DNA from: Picocystis sp. L7
Taxonomy: Eukaryota > Chlorophyta > Picocystophyceae > Picocystales > Picocystaceae
Direction of reading: 5' to 3'
DNA length: 64,000 bases
Assembly: GCA_020975725.1 (NCBI GenBank)
Contig: QXJR01000007.1
Location: 310,001-374,000, forward strand
Every line of letters begins with the position of its first letter. The stretch's first letter is position 1. A model generated the notes under the pieces. It searched no databases and had not been told where the DNA came from. It was given only the letters and a program-made list of their open reading frames with translations. Of the stretch, positions 1-8,699 are shown piece after piece. Made by a program: the position numbers and the translations under genes.

Positions 1-1129
1 TGTACTCCAGCATTCCCATCTCTAGGAGGACAGCCGTGTCTGCTACGTAAGGACTGCCTGCCCTATAAGGCACTGCCTCTTCTGCTTGTTCAACAGAAAC
101 AACAATGACATAGCCTTTCTTTGAGTGCACAGCGCTGAGGATCCAAGAGAGCACAAACGCCAAACCTTGATACTGCCCTCCTGGGCACCCCCAGGTCATA
201 ACTGGGAACTTCCCGACGGAAAAACCAAGACGAGTGAGATAGCTCTTGATCTGTTCCTCTGTGTAGCGATTCAGATCACGACCCACCAACGAATCCTGGG
301 TGAATATTGCATTGAACAGACGCAGGAGTGCTCTCATCTCTTGCGTTGGGCTGCGCTTGCAAAGCTTCTTCCTCCTCTCACTCTCCATCCTGTGGTGGAT
401 CAATCCATGCTCATCTGGTTCCGGATCCAGCGTAATACCTGGGACCGCCTGTCTACCCATTCCTTGGGACCCGGTCGAAGGCAGGACTGGCATGATCGGA
501 CGCCACTGTTGTCCAATCGCTCTTCCTACCAGTGGTTCGACTTGCGTGCCACCCATACCTGTACCTGCTGAGGCCACATTGTATGACGAATCTGGGGCAT
601 TGGATGCAACTTGAGGCTGAACAAATGCCCCACGGGCGGAAGAGTAGGGGGGGTATTGCAGTCCCTGATGAGGTTGTCCAAAGAGTTGAAGTCCCTGGTA
701 AGGCGATGCTTGCTGATTGTAAGAAACGTTGTATCCCTGCATTCCATTGTACCTTTGGTAGGATGGCACTGTCTGTTGTGTCACGCCCATGGGTCTGGGC
801 ACTGCGAGATTCAGAGAGAGGTCAAGGGAGGGTGCTTGTTCACCCCTGTCCAGCTGCCCTTGCAAGGAAGATTGTGTGGCGAAGTTCCACGGTCCTAATT
901 GCGCCGATTCCAACCCCATCATTCCTCCCTGCTGCATGAACGTTCTCAACGCTTCGCTGTGTTGCATTGCGGCTTGTTGGGGTTGGTAAGTGTACGGTTG
1001 CCAGTTCCCATACGTTTGCAGGTATTGCACGGGAACCTGCATCCCCGCTCCTCCAACCGCTTGTATACCATGCGAAAGGTTGGTTTGGCTGTTCCATCGT
1101 CGTCGCCGGGTCCACGTTTCTCCCATCAT
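1..1129 (-). CDS. Gln-rich protein, 3' end outside the window
   Basis: An uninterrupted reverse-strand frame runs from tandem ATGs at 1129 and 1126 off the left edge, giving about 376 residues without a stop. After a basic start (RRRR near residue 10) comes a long low-complexity part rich in Gln, Tyr, Pro and Gly, then a structured part with a charged ESERRKK stretch followed by helical sequence (LRLLFNAIF, EEQIKSYLTRLGF, GLAFVLSWIL). The helical block, with an LGF and then a hydrophobic SWIL, faintly recalls the N-terminal domain of TEDC1, the tubulin epsilon/delta complex protein, but this is a guess from memory. The composition would also suit an RNA- or chromatin-associated adaptor. The start is not certain, because the frame stays open further upstream without a clearly better ATG. 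Confidence 0.6.
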   Translation of the reverse strand, partial: MMGETWTRRRRWNSQTNLSHGIQAVGGAGMQVPVQYLQTYGNWQPYTYQPQQAAMQHSEALRTFMQQGGMMGLESAQLGPWNFATQSSLQGQLDRGEQAPSLDLSLNLAVPRPMGVTQQTVPSYQRYNGMQGYNVSYNQQASPYQGLQLFGQPHQGLQYPPYSSARGAFVQPQVASNAPDSSYNVASAGTGMGGTQVEPLVGRAIGQQWRPIMPVLPSTGSQGMGRQAVPGITLDPEPDEHGLIHHRMESERRKKLCKRSPTQEMRALLRLFNAIFTQDSLVGRDLNRYTEEQIKSYLTRLGFSVGKFPVMTWGCPGGQYQGLAFVLSWILSAVHSKKGYVIVVSVEQAEEAVPYRAGSPYVADTAVLLEMGMLEY

Positions 1130-3095
1130 CAGCACGTGGTTTCGGCCAGCGCTTCCGTCGTCCACTTTCTCTCCCCTTCGCGTCGCGTCCCCGCCGTTTC
1201 TTCCCGTTTCGCTTCTCCTGCACCCGCACCTGTTCCTTGGCGGTCGAAACCCGCCTTCGCTGTCCCGTTTGCGCTCCATCGCTTCGCGTGCGACGCGTCC
1301 ATCGCTCGGCGGTTCCATGGCATGCCAAGCGAAAAATGATCCCCTCTCAGGAGCACGTCCTTGCAGGGACAGGGCCCGAGGAGGGCCTCGACGGGCCTCG
1401 ACGGAACCGCCCGGAAAGCCAAACGATCGTTTTTGCGGTCTGGGGAGGGATCGGGCGAGGTGCGCAGAGGCAAGAGGGACGGGGTCTGGGGGGGTGCTGA
1501 TGCTGAGTTCCAATCGAAGTGGGACCAGCCTGTCCAGCCTAGCACGTGTCTTCTGAACATCGTCGAAGGGGGTCGGGGAAGGAAGGGGGGAGACCGAGAA
1601 ACTCAGACACACCGGGGAGGTGGATGGGAGGGCGGAGGAGGACCGCAGAGGACACGAGGCACGTGAATCGGACATCGGACGCCTCCGAGGCAGGAGATCC
1701 TCCACGGCAATCGCACGAAGGGTGGCGATGAGCCACAGCTCGAAAGAAAGCATCGGGAAGGCACAGACGACGCCGTGCCCACGACAAGCAGATGCAATCT
1801 CAACTTGCAATGCTCGCTCCGGTCGAATCCCACGATCGTGAACGTGTGGATGACTTCTGGACGCAACGCAAGCTTCTTTTTTTAATCGTACAACACTGTA
1901 AGGAACCCGGGTCGAATGGTACCTGGGAGCATGGTCGGCGGTGGACAACATCACAGACAATAATGCGTGCAGCTTTACCCGAGATGAATGGGATCAATCG
2001 CGGGAGAAAGGCAAAACCGGCCATTTCTCCGCTCCATCGCAGATGCACATGAAACGATCGATCTCGAGCGGCCGTCTGCACCAAAGCTGTCGAAGGGTCG
2101 CCTGAGGAGCCACGTCTGCATCATGTCCGCCGAACCGGTACGCATCGGGGCTACAACATCACAATCATCCTCGTACCACACGTCCAACGACGTCCTTCCG
2201 CCACACCCCTGCCCTTTTCATTCTTGTCCAGCTGCGCGTTCGCGATCCCTCCTTGTCGTCCATCGCGTGTGCCATCGAAAGGCTACGGGTCCTTTATCTG
2301 CTTCCAACGAAGAACGAGGATCGGACGGTCCCCGTTTGAATCTTCAAACGTGGCTGGATTTTTCCGGTCACGTGAGCCTACCGGGGGTAACCCCGCCGCA
2401 GCAGACCCGACCCAGGGCCCCTCCCCCCCCGCGCCCCGGATCGACGGTGAGAAACCGATCTCCACGTACACGCACAGGATGTGGGGTCACGATTGAAAGA
2501 CCATGCGAATCTGACGGCGGGGGAAGGGGCAAGGATACGGTCGAGAGCCATCAACTGCAGGGGAGGGATTCTGACCCCCCTTTCTTAACACCACGATCTT
2601 GGTGCACTTGGATCGTACGGTCTGGCGATGTCGTTTGGCAGTTCGATGGCAGCGATTCGGATGGAAAGCCACACCTGCGCGTAGATAGAGGTAGAACAAC
2701 AACGTGAAAGGTGATTTGCGAGCAAAACCACCCACCCTAGCACCCGAAACCAGGCAGGCAAGGATCGGAGGACTGCCACTGCAATGGATTGCAGGCACCA
2801 GACATCCACAGCGCAACAACAGGGTCAAGATAGCTGTAAATTTCTCAGTTTTTTTTCAAAATGCCAGTGCAAGTGGCAGGGCAGGATCGAATAATGAATA
2901 ATCCCTTCTCTCAACGCAAAGAATAAAGATGCCAACTGACAAAGAGAAGCAAACAAGAGCTTGTCAGCAAATGGCTTACTGCTGTGCTCAATCTATCGGC
3001 ACAGTCAAACCAATCCTAATTAGAGATGTAGCCAGGATCCCCACCCTTTTCCCTGGCACGTGGGAAACCGTGTGCCCATGCTGGCAAATGCTTCT
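1130..3095. other. 2-kb gap, no supported gene
   Basis: This lies between the start of the Gln-rich gene and the 3' end of the Nudix gene. Open frames exist on both strands, for example 1988-2707 on the plus strand, but their translations are rich in Arg, Ser and Pro with no domain-like blocks, as expected of random GC-rich DNA. The left part probably holds the promoter and leader of the Gln-rich gene, and the right end the 3' UTR of the Nudix gene. I see no RNA gene. Confidence 0.5.
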
Positions 3096-4355
3096 TCATG
3101 GAGATTCCACCCAGCGTTTGATGAGAGTGTGAGCAATCGCATGTGGGCCTGGCACCCTCATTTCATCGGGTCCATCGATTCTTCCCTCGTTCGGCATTGC
3201 CCCCAGGTAGGCCGCATCAACACTCCTGGCCAACATAGCTTGTGCTTCCGACTTAGTGAACCATCTTCCTTCAGCAAGCCCTTCCTCATGATTGACAGGC
3301 TGATCCCTAGCTCCTGGATTCTCCTTGGCTGTGATTTGGCATCCAATCATCAAGTTTGCGTCGAATGGCCAAGGTTGTGTGGAAACCAACTCCATGCTTT
3401 CTAGATCGCATTCCACGAACGCCTCTTCAAGCACCTCCCGCGCAGCAGCGTTGGGGGCAGTTTCACCCACTTCCATAAATCCAGCCAGGCAAGAAAAAAC
3501 ACCTTCCTTCCAAGAAGACTTCCTTCCAAGCAAGCACAACTCGCGATCTGGGCTGCATACAAGCATGATCACACAAGGCATGATCACGGGGTACCTAGTC
3601 TTCCTACAGCTTTCACAAAATTTCCGATGTCCTTGATCCAGAAGCTTGAGCGCTTGCCCACACTTGGAACAAAAATTATTGTCGGATTGCCAGGCCAGAA
3701 GACTCCTGGCATAGCCAAGAACTGTCGCTTCAGCGGGGGAAAGTTGAGAGACGGCCTTGCGCAAGTCATAGAACCCCGCCCCAGCATGAGAGTCAAGGGT
3801 GTCCTTTGCCATCGCATCGATGCTCCCAGCCGTTGAAGCCACCGTGAAGTAGTGCACTCCGTTGTGTATTCCCAAGAACGAGCTGGTTCCGTCCATGCTA
3901 GCTTCATCGTCCGCGCACATGGCTTTTGCAGCAGTGTCTTTCGGAAGCCATACTGCTCCTAATTTCTTCGTGGATCCAGGCGTGTCCCCTACCTCTTGCA
4001 GCAGGAAATGAAACCTTGGATTGGAGAGCAGCCACCTGGACGTGGGTTCTGCGAGTGCCATCCTCATGGCTTCTGGATCCGTTCGCAAGTCTTCCCTGCG
4101 CTCTAGGAAGCCTCCGTCTGCAAAGGCGTGTTCCATGTCCCATTTGGCCCTGGATACCACCGAGGCCATCCTCTTGCCGCTCGCCCTCCCTTGCCTGGTT
4201 CGCCACGCTGCGCTTCGGAGCGCACGTGGCAGCATGCTCTGTGGCGTCAGATCCTCATCTCCACTCGGCTCGTTGCAGTTTCTCTCTCCCCTTCCTTGAT
4301 TCCCATTCGTCCACGTGGACTCCGGATGAGGCAGTGTGCTGGACGAGGCGGCCAT
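3096..4355 (-). CDS. Nudix NADH pyrophosphatase (NudC/NPY1 family)
   Basis: A 419-residue protein expected to hydrolyse NAD(P)H to NMNH and AMP; the family also acts on NAD-capped RNA. Residues 229-250 hold a zinc ribbon, C-x2-C then C-x2-C (CSKCG and CESC). The Nudix box at about 292-314 has the metal-binding core REVLEEAF, with Ala-Phe where Gly-hydrophobic is usual. Just after it, TQPWPF (326-331) matches the SQPWPFP signature that separates NADH pyrophosphatases from other Nudix enzymes. The N-terminal half corresponds to the family's degenerate N-terminal domain. The ATG at 4355 is the first in frame; the frame remains open upstream only through non-ATG codons. The first 60 residues are Ser- and Arg-rich and might target an organelle, as in plant NUDT19. 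It is divergent from the plastid membrane protein gene at 4792. Confidence 0.9.
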   Translation of the reverse strand: MAASSSTLPHPESTWTNGNQGRGERNCNEPSGDEDLTPQSMLPRALRSAAWRTRQGRASGKRMASVVSRAKWDMEHAFADGGFLERREDLRTDPEAMRMALAEPTSRWLLSNPRFHFLLQEVGDTPGSTKKLGAVWLPKDTAAKAMCADDEASMDGTSSFLGIHNGVHYFTVASTAGSIDAMAKDTLDSHAGAGFYDLRKAVSQLSPAEATVLGYARSLLAWQSDNNFCSKCGQALKLLDQGHRKFCESCRKTRYPVIMPCVIMLVCSPDRELCLLGRKSSWKEGVFSCLAGFMEVGETAPNAAAREVLEEAFVECDLESMELVSTQPWPFDANLMIGCQITAKENPGARDQPVNHEEGLAEGRWFTKSEAQAMLARSVDAAYLGAMPNEGRIDGPDEMRVPGPHAIAHTLIKRWVESP

Positions 4356-4791
4356 GGCAGGTGAGGCTTGGGAAGGACTCGGGATGGCAAGCAGGCGACC
4401 AAGGACGATCTCGTGGACGTTTCCTTGGGATCCAAGGTGGCGTCCAAGGTACACAAGCTGGTTGGACCACCCCCACGACAACGGACACACCCACGTCACC
4501 ACGAGGTTTGGCGACTCTCGCGGCACGTCCCTTCACGCCTCGTCCTCCACGCGTCTCCTCCTCCACGTGGGAATGGCCGAGCGAAGGAGCCATGGAAACG
4601 CCGCACGTCGCGGCTCCACGTCCACCGCGACCAACACCCCATTGGAGAAGAAACTCCCTCCCGACGTTGTTCCCCACTGTCCCTTCTACGCCTTGGGTTC
4701 ATCCGATGGGAAACCCCCTTCTGTCCTGGTTTCATCCCGAAGGGAAAGGAAGGGTGTGGAAGGACGAAACGAGTCCACTTGGACGTGGACG
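4356..4791. promoter_or_regulatory. Divergent promoter region, Nudix / membrane protein
   Basis: These 436 bp separate two head-to-head ATGs. The plus frame of the membrane protein is open across the gap but lacks a convincing start before 4792, and its translation here is not protein-like. No TATA box stands out. A shared bidirectional promoter is an inference from the layout. Confidence 0.4.
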
Positions 4792-6297
4792 ATGGCCGCG
4801 ATGGCCACCGCTCGAGCGGCGATGGCCACGGCCGCGAAGACGCGCGATCGACGATGCGGACGCGTTGGAAGGTCGTGTACGGGACAGAAGAGGTGCAGGA
4901 ACGTCGGAAGGAACCGTGCGCGACCCACGGACGAAGAGCGACGCGAACAAGGGAAGGAAAGGGAGAAAGATGCCCAAGCACGAAGCGTCGAGGCAAGGCT
5001 GGCCGCCGAAGCCGCCGCGCTGCAATTCCTCGAACCCTCGAGGTTGAACCTCGAAGAGCAGCTCCGCTTGGCCCTTTCCCTCCTCACGAGCTCCGCGGGA
5101 ATCGCAGGAACCGTGGCCGTCGTGCTCGCTTTCTTCGCAGGACTGGATCCTTTCGGAAATTTCCATTGGGATGTGGAGGACATCTCGATCGGACTGTTGT
5201 GGGTGATCCCGCTCCTTTTGTCCGATGCATTCCTCATGATACCAGATTGGGCAGCTTTGGTGGAAGAAGAAGCCAGGAACCCCTTTGTACCTGGTCTCGT
5301 GCCGGAACCCACAACGAAACGGACCAAGAAAAAGAACAAAAGTCCAGCGTGGACCGGTGCACTCGGCCTTGTGCAATCGCAGTACGTGTTGGAGAATCCG
5401 GCCAAAGACCTTTCCGTGCCGATCGAGGTGTGCATCATTGCAATCAGCCACATCGCACAGGAAATGCTGGTGCGAGCCACTATTTTGCAAGGCCTGTCCG
5501 TCTGGATCAAGGACAGGATCCTGGAAACATACATGTGGTTGGACGAAGACACCATACTGAACGTGGGTGTCTTGCATACCAATCCCAAGAGTTTGTCCAA
5601 CCTTCTGGCCTTGTCTTTGACCCTGTCTGCTGGCATCTACACCCGCCGGAGGGCTCTGTTTGGCAGGAAAGGCTTCTCGAAGAAAGATATGGAAGCGATG
5701 ATGGAAATCAAGGAAGAGATCGAGCAACGAAGGCAGCAGAAGGAGAGAGTGAAGCAATTGACCACGGGGTCTTCCGGACAAGAAGACGTTCGGTTGCCTG
5801 ATGCAGCGGGGGATGACCTGCAGGAGTTGGAATCTAGCGCAGAGGGAAAGACCGTCGTCATATCGTCCAGCGCAAAGGAGAAGATGAAGAAAGGGGCGTT
5901 GGATCCATCTGAAGTGAAGAGTTCCATCGAAAAGGTTTCCAGAAGCATCGACACATCCCTTCGCTTGAATGCGCTCAGGGATGTCCTACGGTGGCTGACG
6001 TTCAGCGGGGCTTGGTTTGCCACAGGGAATCTGGCGGCCACCATTGCTATGAGCTTTTTGGAGGATGGGTTGTTTTCAGCATACCAGAGGTTTGGTTGGA
6101 CGCGGCTGCGAAACAAGAGAGCGAAAAACTTGGAGGTACAGTTGGCCAACGTGCGGGCATCTTTTGCAAAGGATGTCGACGCAGCAGCCAGCGAAGAAGG
6201 AGACGGTGGTGAAGTGAAGGAAACCTCGGGATCGAATGAGACGGAGGAATCCGATCCTGGGGTCGAGACCGAGGACGCAGATGTCGGGGAAGAATAA
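4792..6297 (+). CDS. Plastid membrane protein, possibly CAAX-protease-like
   Basis: A 501-residue protein. The start at 4792 gives an Ala/Arg-rich N-terminus (MAAMATARAAM, residues 1-45) typical of an algal transit peptide. A charged coiled stretch (46-75) follows, then hydrophobic segments at about 92-117 and 130-152. Residues 210-240 are a further hydrophobic helix carrying E-x3-R (AQEMLVRA), reminiscent of the first motif of CPBP/CAAX-type intramembrane proteases and of plant plastid proteins related to them. The other protease motifs are not evident, so proteolytic activity is not claimed. The second half is a charged helix and another hydrophobic patch near residues 400-425, then an acidic Glu/Asp-rich tail. 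Neighbours give no pathway clue beyond the lycopene cyclase downstream on the same strand. Function unknown; plastid envelope or thylakoid location is inferred. Confidence 0.65.
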   Translation: MAAMATARAAMATAAKTRDRRCGRVGRSCTGQKRCRNVGRNRARPTDEERREQGKEREKDAQARSVEARLAAEAAALQFLEPSRLNLEEQLRLALSLLTSSAGIAGTVAVVLAFFAGLDPFGNFHWDVEDISIGLLWVIPLLLSDAFLMIPDWAALVEEEARNPFVPGLVPEPTTKRTKKKNKSPAWTGALGLVQSQYVLENPAKDLSVPIEVCIIAISHIAQEMLVRATILQGLSVWIKDRILETYMWLDEDTILNVGVLHTNPKSLSNLLALSLTLSAGIYTRRRALFGRKGFSKKDMEAMMEIKEEIEQRRQQKERVKQLTTGSSGQEDVRLPDAAGDDLQELESSAEGKTVVISSSAKEKMKKGALDPSEVKSSIEKVSRSIDTSLRLNALRDVLRWLTFSGAWFATGNLAATIAMSFLEDGLFSAYQRFGWTRLRNKRAKNLEVQLANVRASFAKDVDAAASEEGDGGEVKETSGSNETEESDPGVETEDADVGEE

Positions 6298-6760
6298 ATT
6301 TGGAGGGGCGCATCGCTGGGTTGAGAGTAAACACTGATTTTGGATGGTCGGCCGTGTCTTTGTCCATTTGACTTGACGTGCGTACCGTGGATGTTTCTAT
6401 CAGAGCATGTCCATCCGGGACAATAATAGCAGTGCAGTGTGTGCTTCCCACGTGCTTTTCCGCAAGCAAGCCATGCGTTGTTTTCCTTGCTCCTTTTGGT
6501 CGCGTTATCAGGAGGTTGTTTCCCTCCTATTTTTGGATGTGCGTGTTTGATTTTCTTAAGTTTGGTGTTCTCTTCCATGGGTGGTTGGATTGCATCTAGG
6601 CACGTCTGGCCTCTCTCCCATGGTCCTTTTTCCTCGCATGGATGTGGATCCCCTCCCCACCCTCCCTGCTCCTCCCTTCGAGAAGAAACTCCTCCACCGG
6701 TGGTGGGGGCGGGGGTGGATCTTCCCCCCTCCCCTCCTCCTCGATCGCTGGACATCTTCC

Positions 6761-6856
6761 TATCTCTTAATATCTCTCTTCCTATCTCTTCCTATCTCTT
6801 AATATCTCTCTTCCTATCTCTTCCTATCTCTTAATATCTCTCTTCCTATCTCTTCC
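6761..6856. repeat. 32-bp pyrimidine minisatellite, 3 perfect copies
   Basis: Three identical head-to-tail 32-bp units start at 6761, 6793 and 6825, each built of TATCTCTT/TATCTCTC words. The array lies upstream of the lycopene cyclase start in a C/T-rich tract, so it is in its promoter or 5' leader. Confidence 0.95.
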
Positions 6857-6867
6857 TATCTCTCCAT

Positions 6868-6933
6868 CCCTTTCGATCGATCGGTGTCTCCCTTTCGATC
6901 GATCGGTGTCTCCCTTTCGATCGATCGGTGAGT
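6868..6933. repeat. 22-bp minisatellite with CGATCGATCG core, 3 copies
   Basis: Three 22-bp units at 6868, 6890 and 6912 share CCCTTTCGATCGATCGGTG. The last unit ends in GTGAGT, which could serve as a splice donor. The core resembles the repeat at 10736-11060 read on the other strand. Confidence 0.95.
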
Positions 6934-7025
6934 CTGGTGGGAGGGGAGGGGGATCCAGGCAGAGATCGGGTGTGGATCGAAGGGAACCGTCTCGCCGAGG
7001 ACCAAAAGCACAGGCGCGTGTGCGG

Positions 7026-8657
7026 ATGGAGACGCGAATGGCGACGTCCATGGCGCGAGGGAGGGGGAAAGGGACGTGCAGGACCGCGAAGGGAAGGGAG
7101 AAGAAGACGGAAACCAACCGCAGGACGCGAAGGGGAGGAGGAGAAGCGGCACACGTGAAGAAACAAGCGGATAAGGTGGATCGAGACCAACCGCCCATCG
7201 CAGGAACGCTGCGTGCAGCCGACGAAGAAGGGCTCGCAGACGTGGCCGTGGTGGGATGCGGACCAGCCGGAGTGGCCCTGGCCGCAGAACTAGGACGTAG
7301 AGGAGCCAAAGTGACCCTGGTAGGACCAGACGCACCGTTCGTCAACAACTACGGCGTGTGGTTGGACGAGTTCCAAGAGATCGGGATGGAAGATTGCTTG
7401 GATCAGGTGTGGGAAAGCGCCCTGTGCTACACCAGAGAAGACAAAGAAATCGAAGTGAACAGACCCTACGCAAGGGTGTGCAGGAGAAAGCTGAGGGAAA
7501 AACTGCTGCAAAGGTGCAGGGAAACGAACGTCGCCTTCCTACCCACCATGGTCCAAAGAGTCGAAGATGGCACGCACGAATCGAGGGTCGTGTGTGCAGA
7601 CGGAAAACAAATCAGAGCCAAAGTCGTGGCTGTGGCTGCAGGGGCCTCCGGAGCAGATCTCATCCAATATGAAGACGAAGCAGAACATGCGCTCGCGGTG
7701 GCCTCCCAAACTGCCTATGGGATCGAGTGTGAGGTAGACAGTTATCCGTGGCCCAAAGACAAGATGCTCTTCATGGACTTTAGAAGACATCACAGCGGTC
7801 TTTGGAAGGGAGCGGCTCTGCGTAGGCGGGACGAAGCCGGCTTCATGGCAGAAAAGCGACAGGAACGAGGACTGAAACTTGGGGGGGGCGATGGAGACAC
7901 GCATCTCTGGGGGACGGAGGACGAGGTGCCATCGTTCTTGTATGCCATGCCCATGGCAGATGGCAAAGTGTTCCTTGAGGAGACATGCTTAGTGGCACGA
8001 CCTGGATTGCCTTTTGATGTCCTCAAGCGCAGGTTGGAAGGTCGATTGAGAGCCCTGGACATCAAGGTCACTAGTGTGCATGACGAGGAGTGGAGTTACA
8101 TCCCCATGGGTGGACCCCTGCCCTGTACAGCACAGCAACGCATTGCGTTTGGTGCTGCAGCCGGGCTTGTGCATCCTGCAACTGGCTACTCCATCGCACG
8201 TTCCTTGAAAGAGGCACCTGCAGTGGCTGACGCGCTCATCTCAGGATTGGGACAGGCGGATGCGACCGCTCATGCAGTGACCCAATGTGGATGGGGGGTG
8301 CTGTGGTCCGAGGAGAGGAAAAGGCAAGCATCCTTTCACATCTTTGGCATGGAGCTGTTAGCCAAGCTTTCTCTGAAGGAGATAAATGAGTTCTTCGAGA
8401 CCTTCTTCATCCTACCAGAAAAGCTATGGCGAGGATTTCTCTCCTCCAAGCTGTCTTCATTGGAGCTTCTAGGTTTTGCCCTGGTCTTTTTTGTGTATGC
8501 GCCAAATACGATGCGCTTCAAACTTCTTGAACACTTGGCAAAACATCCGGCTGGCAAGCTTATGATTCAAACCTACACTGCGCAGCTGAAACACTCTGTA
8601 GAACCCCAAGAGCCAGCAGAAATCTCAGCAAGGCCGCAGCAGCGGGTGCCACTGTAG
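7026..8657 (+). CDS. LCYE: Lycopene cyclase, epsilon type
   Basis: A 543-residue plastid enzyme that cyclises lycopene ends on the way to alpha-carotene and lutein. A basic transit-like N-terminus (1-55) precedes the FAD-binding Rossmann motif VVGCGPAG (75-82). NNYGVW (107-112) is the conserved start of the cyclase core. FLEETCLVARPGLPF, near residue 315, is the catalytic cyclase signature. Downstream blocks such as WSYIPMGGPLP, HPATGYS, ERKRQ and FGMEL, and the extended hydrophobic C-terminus, follow plant epsilon cyclases. The signature itself mixes epsilon-type ETCL with beta-type VARPGL. The ATG at 7026 is chosen as the first one that gives a transit peptide; 7038 is an alternative. The gene converges on SRP68 with 42 bp between stops, and AATAAA occurs just past the stop, near 8680. 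Confidence 0.88.
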   Translation: METRMATSMARGRGKGTCRTAKGREKKTETNRRTRRGGGEAAHVKKQADKVDRDQPPIAGTLRAADEEGLADVAVVGCGPAGVALAAELGRRGAKVTLVGPDAPFVNNYGVWLDEFQEIGMEDCLDQVWESALCYTREDKEIEVNRPYARVCRRKLREKLLQRCRETNVAFLPTMVQRVEDGTHESRVVCADGKQIRAKVVAVAAGASGADLIQYEDEAEHALAVASQTAYGIECEVDSYPWPKDKMLFMDFRRHHSGLWKGAALRRRDEAGFMAEKRQERGLKLGGGDGDTHLWGTEDEVPSFLYAMPMADGKVFLEETCLVARPGLPFDVLKRRLEGRLRALDIKVTSVHDEEWSYIPMGGPLPCTAQQRIAFGAAAGLVHPATGYSIARSLKEAPAVADALISGLGQADATAHAVTQCGWGVLWSEERKRQASFHIFGMELLAKLSLKEINEFFETFFILPEKLWRGFLSSKLSSLELLGFALVFFVYAPNTMRFKLLEHLAKHPAGKLMIQTYTAQLKHSVEPQEPAEISARPQQRVPL

Positions 8658-8699
8658 TCAGTGGTTCATGCATGCACGCAATAAAATTTTCATGGTCAT

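Noticed and set aside
1988-2707. A 239-codon plus frame
   Set aside because: Ser/Pro/Arg-biased translation, no domain and no favourable context.
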